A stretch of DNA of 64,000 bases from positions 208,403-272,402 of the forward strand of contig NZ_CAKMMP010000009.1 of NCBI RefSeq assembly GCF_927798175.1, in the 5' to 3' direction. The stretch is from Paenibacillus sp. JJ-223 (lineage in GTDB: Bacteria; Bacillota; Bacilli; Paenibacillales; Paenibacillaceae). The notes below the pieces were generated by a model. It was not told the origin of the DNA and did no database searches. It was given only the letters and a program-made list of their open reading frames with translations. A program made the translations under genes and the position numbers. Within the stretch, counting starts at the first letter, position 1; every line of letters starts with the position of its first letter. Positions 44,713-53,939 of the stretch are shown here, one piece after another.

Positions 44713-47700
44713 CTAATAGACATCTTTGGCGTATCGTTTGGAACGAAGCATGTCTTTGACGTAGGATTCTGCCTCGTCCCTGCTCATTCCACCATGCTTC
44801 TGAATAATATTATGCAGCGTGGCATCGACTTCCTTGGCCATTCTGGAAGCATCCCCGCAAACGTAGAAGTGGGCGCCTTCCTCAAGCCATTTCCATAATT
44901 CCGCTCCATGCTCCAGCATGCGGTCCTGAACGTAGATTTTTTCCTCCTGATCCCGGGAAAACGCCGTATCCAAACGGTGGAGGTACCCGCTGCGCTTCAT
45001 CGATTCCAGCTCATCCTCGTAGTAGAAATCGGCCGCTGCCCGCTGCTCGCCAAAGATCAGCCAGTTCCTGCCCGTGGCTTCCTGGGCTTGCCGTTCCTGC
45101 AAAAATCCGCGGAACGGACCGATGCCGGTGCCTGGACCGACCATGATCATCGGAGCTTCCGGATTTGCCGGCGGCCTGAAGTGGGTGGATTTTTGCACGA
45201 ATATGCGAACCTCGCCGCCTTGCTCGGCCCGATCGGCCAAATATGCCGAACATACGCCGTGCCTTCGTGCTTCGTTGCATTCGTAACGAACCGTGGATAC
45301 CGTAATATGCACCGTATCAGGATCGGCGAGATAACTCGACGAAATAGAGTAGAAACGGGGCTGGAGAGGCTTCAGAATGGATAACAGCTCTTCCGTGTTT
45401 AGCCGGATCGGAAATTGCTGTAAGACATCGGCAATCTGGCGGCCCCATAGCCACTGCCTCAATGGTTCCTTGTCATCATCCTGGATAAGGCGCTTCAAGG
45501 TCTCATCTCCGGAGCGCTCTTGCACGAATTGCAAAAATCCGGGGGTGATGCGCGCAATTTCAAGATGTTTGAGCAGCGCCTCCGATAGCGGGATTTCCCG
45601 ATCTTTAATATTCACCAGAGTTGTGGAATCAAGCCCGGTCGCCTGCAAAATTTCTTCGACCAGCGAAGGGCAGTTGACGGGCCAGACGCCGAGCGCATCG
45701 CCTGCTTCATAATGAAAGCCCGTGTCGGAAATATCGAATGCATAATGGCGGGTTTCTTTCTCGGAGCCTTCGCCGCTTAACAACCGGTTCGAAACAATGC
45801 GTGTATGCAAAGGGTGATTGCGATCGTACGTTTTCAAGGCGCCTTCGTGCAAAGGAGCTTCCTTCACCTTGATTTCGATCTGTCCAATCCATGGTGCGAT
45901 CTGCTGTTCGAAATCGGTATCGCAATCGACCCGGTCCGTCAGCCTTGAAGCGCCGAGCTGCTCCAGCCTCGCATCCAGGTTCCGGGCGAACCCGCAGAAT
46001 TCATCGTAGCTGGAGTCGCCCAAGCCCAGGACGGCATAGCGTAAACCGTGTAAACGCGGAGCGTTATCCGACTTCAGCGCATGCCAGAAGGCTTCGCCGT
46101 TATCCGGCGGGTCGCCGGCTCCAAAGGTGCTTGAAATGAACACCGCGTTTTGTTCGGAGGCCAAGTCTGCAATCGCGTATTCGTTCATGCATACAAGCCG
46201 GGTATCCAGCCCTGCTGCTCGGAATTTGCGGCTGCACTCGTTCGCCACGTCTTCCGCATTGCCGGTTTGGGAAGCCCATAACAGGGTCAATTTGGGTTTA
46301 GCGGAATCCGTCTCGCCCGTTTGCTGGGGCATTGTGGCAGTTGCGGAGGCTTCGGCATAAGGACTCATTAAAGGAAGCAGGTTCGTTTCCGGAAGCTGGG
46401 TGCGCGAGAACATGCCGGCCAGCAGTCCGTCCAGCCATAACTTTTTGGAAGGCTCGACAGGGGCGGTATGGGGCAATACCGGCACGCCGGAGGGAGCTAT
46501 GGCTTCATCCGCGCGCAAACTGGCAATGAAACCGGCGAGATAGATTTTCTCATGACCATCCAAGGTCATCTCCGGCGAGGCGGGGATGCCTAATAGATCG
46601 GCAAGCGTATCGACCTTAGCCATATACTTTTCCTCCTTTTGCAAATGGTTCATGGTGTCGGCGGCATCGCGAGAGAATTCCCTGCCTCGGGGCGAATCAG
46701 GATGACTCGTTGTTTGATCCGCAACAACCGTAAGGGAAACCGCGCTGTATTTGAATTCGGGTTGGAGAGACACCGGATCGATGGCATCGCTCGTCACCGC
46801 GTTAATGGCGAGATGTTCGCCGAATGCATCATTCCAATGAAACGGCGCGAAACAGCTGCCGGGCATGACGCGATCCGTAATGACGGCAGGCAGGATCGCA
46901 TGCCCGCGGCGCGATTGGATGTGGACGCGATCCGATTCGCGGACGCCTAACGCTGCTGCATCTTCGGGATGGATTTCGATGAAAGGGCCGGGATTCAGCT
47001 TGTTCAGCTTTGCGATCTTCCCGGTTTTGGTCATGGTGTGCCATTGGTGCTGCAATCGTCCCGTATTTAAGACAAATGGAAATTCGCTGTCCGGCAGCTC
47101 TGCGGGCGGGGCATATGGCCGGGCCCAAAACACGGCTTTGCCGCTGTCGGTGGCGAACGAGAGGGAGGGGAGGCTCCCGTCCTCGTTTTCCCGCAGCTTC
47201 TGGCTGATTCCATCGTTCAGATACCGTATCGGGTTACGCGTCTGATCCGATTGGGGGGCGCTGGGCCACTGTACGGGCGCCTCGCGCAATCGCTCGTATG
47301 AAGCGCCGCGGATATCGTAACCGGTTTTGGGGTTCCAGGCTTGCTGGATTTCGCGGTAAACATCGGCCGAACTTGCATAGGTGAACGCATCCGAAAATCC
47401 CATCTCGCACGCGACCTCGGCAATGATCTTCCAATCGGGAAGCGCCTCGCCGGGAGGATCGACCGCTTTCCTCATCAGCGTCACATTGCGCTCGGAATTG
47501 ATCATCACGCCTTCGGCTTCGGCCCACAGCGCGCCGGGAAGCATAATATCCGCGTACGCGTTGGTTTCGTTGTTCAGGAACGCATCCTGCGTGATGACCA
47601 ATTCGGCTGCCTGAAGGGCTGCAATGACATTGCTGCGGTTTGCGACCGTGGCGACCGGGTTCGTGCAAATGATCCAGCATGCTTTGATATCGCCCGTTTG

Positions 47701-48867
47701 CATGCTCTGGAACATGGAAATCGTGCCTGTACCCACTTCCGTACGGATCGTGCCGCGGGGGATGTTCCACAGGTCTTCCATGAAATGGCGTTCTGCTTCA
47801 ACAAGCACGGATCGCTGGCCTGGAAGACCCGGACCCATGTATCCCATTTCGCGGCCTCCCATGGCATTCGGTTGCCCGGTGAGGGAGAAAGGGCCGCTTC
47901 CGGGACGGCATATTTTGCCTGTAGCCAGATGTAAGTTGCATATCGCATTGGTATGCCACGTACCGTGCGTGCTCTGGTTAAGGCCCATCGTCCAACAGCT
48001 CATCCATTCGGGGGATTCGCCGATCCATTGGGCTGCCAGGCGAATATCCGCTTCGGGAATGCCGGTGATTGCGGCCACTTTGTCCGGCGTGTAATCGTCA
48101 AGGAAATCGGGCATGCTCTCCCAGCCCGCCGTGAATCGGGAGATGAAATCCTGATCGGTGTGCCCGTTGTGCACGAGCAGATACAAGATTCCGTTAAGCA
48201 GGGCGAGATCCGTTCCCGGCTTAATTTGCATGTAGAGGTCTGCCTTGTCGGCGGTCGCGTTGCGGCGTGGATCGACGACGATCAGTTTGGCGCCGGCTTT
48301 GACGCGATCCATGACTCTCAGAAACAAGATGGGATGGCAGTCGGCCATGTTGGCTCCGATGACGAAAAACAGATTCGTGCGGTCCATATCTTCATAAGAA
48401 CCCGGAGGACCGTCCGCGCCGAGCGAAAGCTTGTATCCGCTGCCGGCGCTGGCCATGCAAAGACGGGAATTGGACTCGATGTGGTTGGTGCGAATGAAAC
48501 CTTTGGAAAGTTTGTTGACCAGGTACTGGGCTTCCAGCGACATTTGGCCCGACACGTAGAACGAAATGGCGTCAGGACCATGTTCGTCAAGAATAGCGCG
48601 CAACCGTCGCGCCGTTTCTTTAATGGTTTCTTTCACGTCGGCCTGAACGGGAGCTTGCCCGCGGGCAGGGCGTTGGTACGCAAACTCCATTCTGCCCGAT
48701 TCAACCAAGGCCTCGGCACATGAGTTCCCTTTGGTGCACAAGCGGCCGTAATTGGCGGGATGCTCCTTGTCGCCGGTAACTTTAATGACGCGATTGCCGG
48801 ATACTTCCATAACGATTCCACAACCTACGCCGCAATAAGGGCAGACACTTTTTATTTTTTCAGTCAT
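44713..48867 (-). CDS. Fused assimilatory nitrate reductase / CysJ-type flavoprotein reductase
   Basis: A polypeptide of 1384 residues. The N-terminal part (1-740) is a molybdopterin bis-MGD oxidoreductase of the NasC/NarB type with the [4Fe-4S] ligands in VCPYCGVGCG and LCTKGNSC. The C-terminal part (about 749-1384) is CysJ-like: flavodoxin (LLWASQTGNAEDVANECSRKF), FAD-binding (PRFYSISSSY) and NADPH-binding (VGPGTGIGPFRGFLQER) domains. This would be a self-contained NADPH nitrate reductase. The junction carries an excellent internal ribosome binding site and ATG (46623). ATG 48867 is chosen with GGTGAT 7 bp upstream. A TnrA/GlnR box lies upstream. No nitrite reductase or cofactor genes are in the window. 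Confidence 0.92.
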   Translation of the reverse strand: MTEKIKSVCPYCGVGCGIVMEVSGNRVIKVTGDKEHPANYGRLCTKGNSCAEALVESGRMEFAYQRPARGQAPVQADVKETIKETARRLRAILDEHGPDAISFYVSGQMSLEAQYLVNKLSKGFIRTNHIESNSRLCMASAGSGYKLSLGADGPPGSYEDMDRTNLFFVIGANMADCHPILFLRVMDRVKAGAKLIVVDPRRNATADKADLYMQIKPGTDLALLNGILYLLVHNGHTDQDFISRFTAGWESMPDFLDDYTPDKVAAITGIPEADIRLAAQWIGESPEWMSCWTMGLNQSTHGTWHTNAICNLHLATGKICRPGSGPFSLTGQPNAMGGREMGYMGPGLPGQRSVLVEAERHFMEDLWNIPRGTIRTEVGTGTISMFQSMQTGDIKACWIICTNPVATVANRSNVIAALQAAELVITQDAFLNNETNAYADIMLPGALWAEAEGVMINSERNVTLMRKAVDPPGEALPDWKIIAEVACEMGFSDAFTYASSADVYREIQQAWNPKTGYDIRGASYERLREAPVQWPSAPQSDQTRNPIRYLNDGISQKLRENEDGSLPSLSFATDSGKAVFWARPYAPPAELPDSEFPFVLNTGRLQHQWHTMTKTGKIAKLNKLNPGPFIEIHPEDAAALGVRESDRVHIQSRRGHAILPAVITDRVMPGSCFAPFHWNDAFGEHLAINAVTSDAIDPVSLQPEFKYSAVSLTVVADQTTSHPDSPRGREFSRDAADTMNHLQKEEKYMAKVDTLADLLGIPASPEMTLDGHEKIYLAGFIASLRADEAIAPSGVPVLPHTAPVEPSKKLWLDGLLAGMFSRTQLPETNLLPLMSPYAEASATATMPQQTGETDSAKPKLTLLWASQTGNAEDVANECSRKFRAAGLDTRLVCMNEYAIADLASEQNAVFISSTFGAGDPPDNGEAFWHALKSDNAPRLHGLRYAVLGLGDSSYDEFCGFARNLDARLEQLGASRLTDRVDCDTDFEQQIAPWIGQIEIKVKEAPLHEGALKTYDRNHPLHTRIVSNRLLSGEGSEKETRHYAFDISDTGFHYEAGDALGVWPVNCPSLVEEILQATGLDSTTLVNIKDREIPLSEALLKHLEIARITPGFLQFVQERSGDETLKRLIQDDDKEPLRQWLWGRQIADVLQQFPIRLNTEELLSILKPLQPRFYSISSSYLADPDTVHITVSTVRYECNEARRHGVCSAYLADRAEQGGEVRIFVQKSTHFRPPANPEAPMIMVGPGTGIGPFRGFLQERQAQEATGRNWLIFGEQRAAADFYYEDELESMKRSGYLHRLDTAFSRDQEEKIYVQDRMLEHGAELWKWLEEGAHFYVCGDASRMAKEVDATLHNIIQKHGGMSRDEAESYVKDMLRSKRYAKDVY

Positions 48868-48970
48868 CATCGAAATCACCATACTTGACGTGTATATGAC
48901 ACGGATTTTTTGTGGCATGAATGTTGTTTGATTGAAAATCCAATGTATTCGGAACTGTTTAGCTAAAATA

Positions 48971-48989
48971 TATATCGCTTCACGATATA
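48971..48989. promoter_or_regulatory. Dyad upstream of the nitrate reductase fusion
   Basis: TATATCG and CGATATA are separated by CTTCA, about 110 bp upstream of the start. It is a possible operator for a second regulator, such as the divergently encoded MarR protein. Confidence 0.4.
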
Positions 48990-49003
48990 AGTCAATAAAT
49001 TAA

Positions 49004-49020
49004 TGTTATGTTACATGACA
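49004..49020. promoter_or_regulatory. TnrA/GlnR box
   Basis: TGTTATGTTACATGACA matches TGTNAN7TNACA exactly. It lies about 140 bp upstream of the nitrate reductase start and fits activation under nitrogen limitation. Confidence 0.7.
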
Positions 49021-49151
49021 TGGTAAATTGTGATTTTTAAAAATGAATGTTTAGAGAGGGTGGATAGGCGGTGTGTAGGTGGAATGACATATCATTATAT
49101 GTTATGTATAAGTTATGTTTGAGTTGTGTCACTGAAGAAAATGAAATAAAC

Positions 49152-49384
49152 TCTATATAGGTTGAACTAGACATTTACACGATAACGGAGAGGGCAGAAA
49201 GAATCTGAAGAAGCGAAGCGGTCTAAAAGCTTTCTGAAAGAAAGCTGCATCGGAAGCATAAGCTTCACCGGATTTTGCCTTTGAAAAAAGGAGATCAAAA
49301 AAAATCTGGGGATAACAGTGATCGGAAGATGGTTCTGACCACGTAGTGACTCCGTGTAAAAATCATCGGTTCAACTTATATAGA
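49152..49384. repeat. Structured intergenic repeat, copy B with terminal inverted repeats
   Basis: This 233-bp element is bounded by TCTATATAGGTTGAAC (49152-49167) and GTTCAACTTATATAGA (49369-49384), inverted repeats with one mismatch. Inside it matches copy A in reverse orientation, including the AGCTTTCT/AGAAAGCT hairpin and the CTGGGGATAAC-GATCGGAAGATGGT block. The features are those of a MITE-like element; no transposase is encoded in it. Confidence 0.8.
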
Positions 49385-49412
49385 TAATGATCTCGGTTGA
49401 AGGAGTTTTTCG

Positions 49413-49811
49413 ATGTCCATGAATCCATTGCCCAAACATATTTATGAGCAGCTTGCCATGTTCCGCTACCGCATTCGCAAGTTCATTCGGTTCAGCGAGG
49501 AGGCCGCACGAAGCAAAGGGCTTACCCCGCAGTATCATCAATTAATGCTCTCGATTATGGGATTTCCTGATCGCGAGCATGCTACGCCGACAGAACTGGC
49601 CGAACGGCTTCAAATTACGCCGCACGCTTGCGTCGAGTTGGTCAAACGATGCGAGGAACTTGGCCTGGTAAGCCGATTCCCTAACGAACAGGACAAACGC
49701 AGCACATTCATTCGGCTGACGGAACACGGAATGGAATTGTTGGCCGAATTGTCGGAGATTCATATGGAAGAGCTGAAACGGGCTGGTTTGCTGGAATTTC
49801 AAGGGCTTTAG
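49413..49811 (+). CDS. MarR family transcriptional regulator
   Basis: A protein of 132 residues with winged HTH (LSIMGFPDREHATPTELAERLQITPHACVELVKRCEELGLVSRFPNEQDKRSTFIRLTEHG). AAGGAG precedes the ATG. It is divergent from the nitrate reductase fusion across 545 bp that contain repeat copy B, so a regulatory link is possible but weak. The recognition helix has a cysteine (HACVELVKRCEE). Confidence 0.87.
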   Translation: MSMNPLPKHIYEQLAMFRYRIRKFIRFSEEAARSKGLTPQYHQLMLSIMGFPDREHATPTELAERLQITPHACVELVKRCEELGLVSRFPNEQDKRSTFIRLTEHGMELLAELSEIHMEELKRAGLLEFQGL

Positions 49812-49915
49812 GCGGTTTCGGTCGCGCGGCTTGAGGCTGGACGGAGAACGAAGAAAAGATGAGGGAGGGACAAGTCGCGGCGCGAATGCCGACCGTTCAT
49901 GTGTCAGGAGATAAA

Positions 49916-49952
49916 AAGGGAGCCACTGAATGCTAACGTTCAGTGGCTTTTT
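49916..49952. terminator. Bidirectional terminator between MarR and sensor kinase genes
   Basis: AGCCACTGAA and TTCAGTGGCT flank an 8-nt loop, with T-runs on both sides. It overlaps the last codons of the minus-strand kinase gene. Confidence 0.85.
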
Positions 49953-51282
49953 CGGCATGCTGCACGGATGGAAGCCGGCCCGATAACAGCGCTCCGCCGC
50001 TCGGGTCGTTGCCTGCCGCAAGCTCGCCTCCGTGCCGCCGGATGATGCGCTCGGAAATGGTCATGCCCAGGCCGCTGCCTCCGGTAGCCCGGTTCCGGGA
50101 CATTTCGCCCCGAAACAAAGGCTCGAAGAGCCGACCTAGTTCCTCCGGGGCAAACCCCGGTCCGGTATCCCGGATCGTAAACCAGACCTGATCGTTCGCG
50201 GAGCCGCACTCCACGCTGACCTTTCCATGATCAGGCGTGTATCTCACGGCATTATCCAGCAAATTGCTTATCGCACGTTCCAGCAGATGAGCGTCGCCGC
50301 GAACGATGCACGCTTCCGCGGAACGTACCGCGAGCGTTACGTTCTTTTGCCGGGCGAACGGCTCCACGCTATCCGCCGATTGCTGCAGGACCGTGCGCAG
50401 GTTGACGATTTCCTTGACAATCGCGCCTTCGCCGTAATCCATTTTGGCAAACGTAAACAAATCCTCGACCAAACGGTGCAGCTGGGACGCTTTTTCCTTG
50501 CAGACGGCTATGTACTTCGCCGTTTTCTCGGGCGACTGGGCAATGCCGAGCTGCAGTCCGTCAAGGTACCCGCGCAGCGCGAAGAGGGGGGTTCTAAGAT
50601 CATGCGCCACGGCGGCAATGACGAACCTGCGCTCTTCTTCCAGCTTCGTTTGCTGGAGATTGGACTTCTTCAGTCCTTGCACCATCTCATCGAAGGCATC
50701 CCTGACATCGGCGATTTCTTTAATGCGGGAAGCAGGCATCGGCACGTTCCACTCCCCGCCGGCAAGCAGCCGCACGGATGCGCTAAGCTTCTCAAGGGGT
50801 TTGATCAAATAACGCCGCATTTCCATGCCGATCACGAACAATGCCAGCAAAAACCCCGTGAAGATGGACCACACTTGAAGCTGGTTTGTTTTGGGGAGAT
50901 ACAGTTCGACCCTCCCCTTCAATCGGCCGTCTTCCATCAGCGTATACCGTTCAACGGAAGCATATCTTTTGGTTTGGTTGACATCGGAACGATAGATCTC
51001 CTGGCCGGATGCCGAGAACAGGGAAACATTCATGTTTGCGTGATCCAACAGGCCTTTCAGCTGGGCTTGCCAATCGGATGCACTCCACCGTTCCGTATTT
51101 CTTTCGATCTGTTCAACGATTTCGTTCTGCTGCCTTTGCTGCTCTTCATTCGGCAGCGGAGCGACGGAAAATCTGAACGTCCCGGATTCGATGTAATGGG
51201 CGGTCACAAACAGGAGCCAGGGCAGCAGCAGGATGAACAACAGAAAAAGCAGCATGAGTTTACGAATCCGAAGCGTTCTCAC
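49933..51282 (-). CDS. Sensor histidine kinase (OmpR-partner type)
   Basis: A protein of 449 residues. Helix 1 lies at about 8-28, followed by a periplasmic-side sensor of about 110 residues, helix 2 near 145-165, HAMP, HisKA (FVIAAVAHDLRTPLFALRGYLDG) and HATPase with NLLDNAVRYTPDHG and GSGLGMTISERIIRRHGG. GTG 51282 is chosen because GGAGG lies 5-6 bp upstream. It overlaps the preceding response regulator gene by 23 bp, so the pair is coupled. The signal is unknown. Confidence 0.9.
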   Translation of the reverse strand: MRTLRIRKLMLLFLLFILLLPWLLFVTAHYIESGTFRFSVAPLPNEEQQRQQNEIVEQIERNTERWSASDWQAQLKGLLDHANMNVSLFSASGQEIYRSDVNQTKRYASVERYTLMEDGRLKGRVELYLPKTNQLQVWSIFTGFLLALFVIGMEMRRYLIKPLEKLSASVRLLAGGEWNVPMPASRIKEIADVRDAFDEMVQGLKKSNLQQTKLEEERRFVIAAVAHDLRTPLFALRGYLDGLQLGIAQSPEKTAKYIAVCKEKASQLHRLVEDLFTFAKMDYGEGAIVKEIVNLRTVLQQSADSVEPFARQKNVTLAVRSAEACIVRGDAHLLERAISNLLDNAVRYTPDHGKVSVECGSANDQVWFTIRDTGPGFAPEELGRLFEPLFRGEMSRNRATGGSGLGMTISERIIRRHGGELAAGNDPSGGALLSGRLPSVQHAEKATER

Positions 51283-51973
51283 GAGATCCTCCTTCAAAGC
51301 GATATCCCACGCCCCATACGTTGACCAGAAGCTGCGGATTCGCGGGATCTGCCTCGATTTTCTCGCGCAAACGGCTTAAATGCACCCGTACCGTGTGCCT
51401 GTCGCCGATGCCGCCCCAAAACTTGTCCAGCAGTTGATCATACGTAAATACTTGCTTCGGATGCTGAGCGAACAGGAGCAGCAAATCATATTCCTTTGGC
51501 GTGAACATGACTTTGCTGCCCTCCACGAATACTTCTCTGGATGCAAGATTCAATTGCAAACGATCATATTCCAGCATAGGTTCGGCCGCGGATGGAGGAG
51601 GGGAGAAGGTACGCCTTAATACGGCCTTCACCCTGGCGACGATTTCGCCAGGCGAAGCCGTCTTCACGATATAGTCGTCGCCGCCCAGCGTGAGCCCTCT
51701 GATTTTATCCACGTCATCGCTTCTGGCACTAAGGAACAAAATCGGCACACTGCTTTCTTTGCGGATGCGGCGGCACAGATCGAAGCCGTTCTGCCCAGGC
51801 ATCATGATGTCCAGAACGATGCATTGGATCGCATGCTGCCGGAGCGCGTCCCAGGCTTCGGCAGCGTTGCAAGCGGTGATGACGCGGAATTGTTCATTTT
51901 CCAAAAAGTCCTTTAACAATTCGACAATGCTAAGGTCATCGTCGACAACAAGCACGGTGCTTGAATCAGTCAT
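51260..51973 (-). CDS. OmpR/PhoB family response regulator
   Basis: A protein of 237 residues. The receiver domain is 1-120 (VDDDLS at 10-15, phospho-acceptor Asp55 in VLDIMMPGQ) and the winged-helix output is about 135-230 (FTPKEYDLLLLFAQHPKQVFTYDQLLDKFWG, TVRVHLSRLREKIEADP). The usual KP dipeptide after the beta-5 strand reads KT (DDYIVKTASPGE). It is the first gene of a two-gene operon with the sensor kinase. Confidence 0.92.
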   Translation of the reverse strand: MTDSSTVLVVDDDLSIVELLKDFLENEQFRVITACNAAEAWDALRQHAIQCIVLDIMMPGQNGFDLCRRIRKESSVPILFLSARSDDVDKIRGLTLGGDDYIVKTASPGEIVARVKAVLRRTFSPPPSAAEPMLEYDRLQLNLASREVFVEGSKVMFTPKEYDLLLLFAQHPKQVFTYDQLLDKFWGGIGDRHTVRVHLSRLREKIEADPANPQLLVNVWGVGYRFEGGSRENASDS

Positions 51974-52171
51974 GAATATCCCACCTTCAAAACCTAGTGT
52001 AGCATGATCGCAGCGAAAACCGGTGGAAGTTTATCATTTTGTGATGATTCGTTGATGGTTTTGAGGCGGGTTTGCGTCTTCTTTCGAGAGATATCGCTGG
52101 TATGATCTTCAAAGGCACAGGGGATCTTGCCCTGCATGACAAATCGAGATATAACAGGGAGGACGTTACTG

Positions 52172-53191
52172 ATGTTACATGTTCAAATCGTGCTGTTCGA
52201 TGGCTTTGATCTCTTGGATGCCATTGCGCCTTATGAAGTTTTTGCAGCGGCATCCATGTATGCCGAAGATGCGCTGCAAGTCGAGTTGGTTACTGCCGAA
52301 GGGCCCAGGCACGTCGCGAGCGGCACACAAGGGTTAAAGATCGAGGCGACCGCGAAACTGGAGCCTGAACGCGGCGGCATCATCCTCGTGCCGGGTGCGT
52401 CCGGCAAAGTTTCCGGGGATGGGCCGGATTCCATTCCCGTCATTCTGCATCATGCTGCGAGCACGGATATTTCTGTCCGAATCAGACAAGCATTGGAACG
52501 AGAAGACGTCTTGGTTGCCACCGTATGCGGCGGTTCGCTTTTGCTTGCCATGGCAGGTTTGCTTGAAGGCAGACATGCAGTGACACATCATATGGGCATG
52601 AAGGTTCTGGAAGCTGCCGGAGCGGTTCCTGTTCAGGCGCGCATCGTGGATGACGGCAACCTGGTGAGTGCGGGCGGTGTGACTTCCGGGCTTGACGTTG
52701 CTTTATATTTGGTGGAACGTGCGCTCGGTCCGCGCATCGCGCATGCCGTGGAACAGTTATTTGAATTCGAACGGCGGGGAACGGTATGGAGGATGGAAGG
52801 CATGGTGCCAACGGAGGATGTGGACGCGTCCGGGAAAGAAGAGGAAGGAGCGTTCGCGCCAGTTTCTGCCGAGAGCATACTAGACACCTCATCCGCCTAT
52901 GAAGGAAATTGGGATGTAACCATCGCGACCCCGATCGGGAAACTGGAATCCAGACTTGCGATTCATACGGACAACGGCCGCATTCGGGGGACGGCTGCGC
53001 AGGACGGCGAGACTGTGGAGCTCATCGATCCTCGCGCTCGGGAGGGCAAATTGGTATGGGGCCTTCGGGTAAACAAACCGATGAAGCTGCAGCTTCATTT
53101 CGAGGTAACTGTGCAGGGGGATGTGATGAGCGGAACCGCCAAGGCCGGTTTTTTGCCGGCATCCAAACTGACAGGCCATCGCTTGGTTTGA
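52172..53191 (+). CDS. DJ-1/PfpI family protein with extra C-terminal domain
   Basis: A protein of 339 residues. The N-terminal class I glutamine amidotransferase-like domain (about 1-190) carries the nucleophile cysteine in VATVCGGSLLLAMAGLLEGRHAVTHH, as in isonitrile hydratase or regulator-type DJ-1 proteins. A second domain of about 95 residues at the C-terminus (YEGNWDVTIATPIGKLESRLAIHTDNGRIRGTAAQDGETVELID) looks like an all-beta binding domain not usual in this family. GGGAGG lies 9 bp upstream of ATG 52172. The substrate is unknown. Confidence 0.85.
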   Translation: MLHVQIVLFDGFDLLDAIAPYEVFAAASMYAEDALQVELVTAEGPRHVASGTQGLKIEATAKLEPERGGIILVPGASGKVSGDGPDSIPVILHHAASTDISVRIRQALEREDVLVATVCGGSLLLAMAGLLEGRHAVTHHMGMKVLEAAGAVPVQARIVDDGNLVSAGGVTSGLDVALYLVERALGPRIAHAVEQLFEFERRGTVWRMEGMVPTEDVDASGKEEEGAFAPVSAESILDTSSAYEGNWDVTIATPIGKLESRLAIHTDNGRIRGTAAQDGETVELIDPRAREGKLVWGLRVNKPMKLQLHFEVTVQGDVMSGTAKAGFLPASKLTGHRLV

Positions 53192-53244
53192 GTTGAGCTT
53201 CAATAGGGCCATTAGACGATAACTAGAAACGGAAAGGTTCATAT

Positions 53245-53904
53245 ATGAAAAAAACAAACATGGCTTACCGCCTTTTGGCCGGTGTCAGCATCACTTTCAT
53301 TTTGTATTCGTTGGCTAGGCATTATGTGTTCGATCCGGAAGCCACCGCGTTTCTCAGTCACAAAATGGGGCTGGGGCGCGAGTTGAACCTCCCGGCATGG
53401 CTAAAAGTCATGTACATTCACGTCGCCTTTGCCTGTTTGGCGATGGCGGCAGGGCTGATCAATTTTTCGCGCCGCATGCTGGAGAAACAGCGGAAGTTTC
53501 ACCGGATCAACGGGTACATCTATGTCGTTTCCGTGCTGATGGTCGTGCTGACGTCCGGGTACATGGCACCGTATTCCACTGGAGGCAGAATCAACAGCAT
53601 CGCATTTAATATCATTAATCTGATTTGGCCCATCATGACGGTTACGGCCGTCGTGCAGATCAAAAAGAAACGAATCGTAAAGCACCGGAATTGGATGATC
53701 CGCAGTTATGCCTTCTGTTTTACGAACATGCTGATTCACCTGATCACGTGGCTGTTCAATGAAGGCCTCGGCATGGCTTATGCGAGCAGTTATACATACG
53801 GTGTGTATGGCAGCCTCGTTCTGTTATTGATCATTCCGGAAACGATCATCCGGATTCTGGATAAGACCGGCAGCGACAAAACCATCGGAACCTACGAATC
53901 GTAG
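53245..53904 (+). CDS. DUF2306 family membrane protein
   Basis: A protein of 219 residues with about six membrane helices. Conserved His/Arg motifs of DUF2306 are present: MYIHVAFACLAMAAGLINFS, HRINGYIYVVSVLMVV and VKHRNWMIRSYAFCF. Their placement in helices recalls heme-binding cytochrome-like membrane proteins, though that is only suggestive. It follows the DJ-1 gene after 53 bp; a terminator overlaps its 3' end. Confidence 0.85.
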   Translation: MKKTNMAYRLLAGVSITFILYSLARHYVFDPEATAFLSHKMGLGRELNLPAWLKVMYIHVAFACLAMAAGLINFSRRMLEKQRKFHRINGYIYVVSVLMVVLTSGYMAPYSTGGRINSIAFNIINLIWPIMTVTAVVQIKKKRIVKHRNWMIRSYAFCFTNMLIHLITWLFNEGLGMAYASSYTYGVYGSLVLLLIIPETIIRILDKTGSDKTIGTYES

Positions 53905-53919
53905 GCTTCGATGGTTTTT
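53878..53919 (+). terminator. Terminator overlapping the DUF2306 stop
   Basis: AACCATCG/CGATGGTT with inner CCTACG/CGTAGG, followed by T residues. It probably also serves the convergent AraC gene. Confidence 0.8.
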
Positions 53920-53939
53920 GTTGTTGAACTCTAGCTGCA

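Larger units (their letters stand above)
48868..49412. other. Divergent regulatory region with nitrogen box and repeat copy B
   Basis: It holds a dyad at 48971-48989, the TnrA/GlnR box at 49004-49020, AT-rich sequence with the dyad ACATAT-CATT-ATATGT near 49088, and repeat copy B at 49152-49384. Confidence 0.6.
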
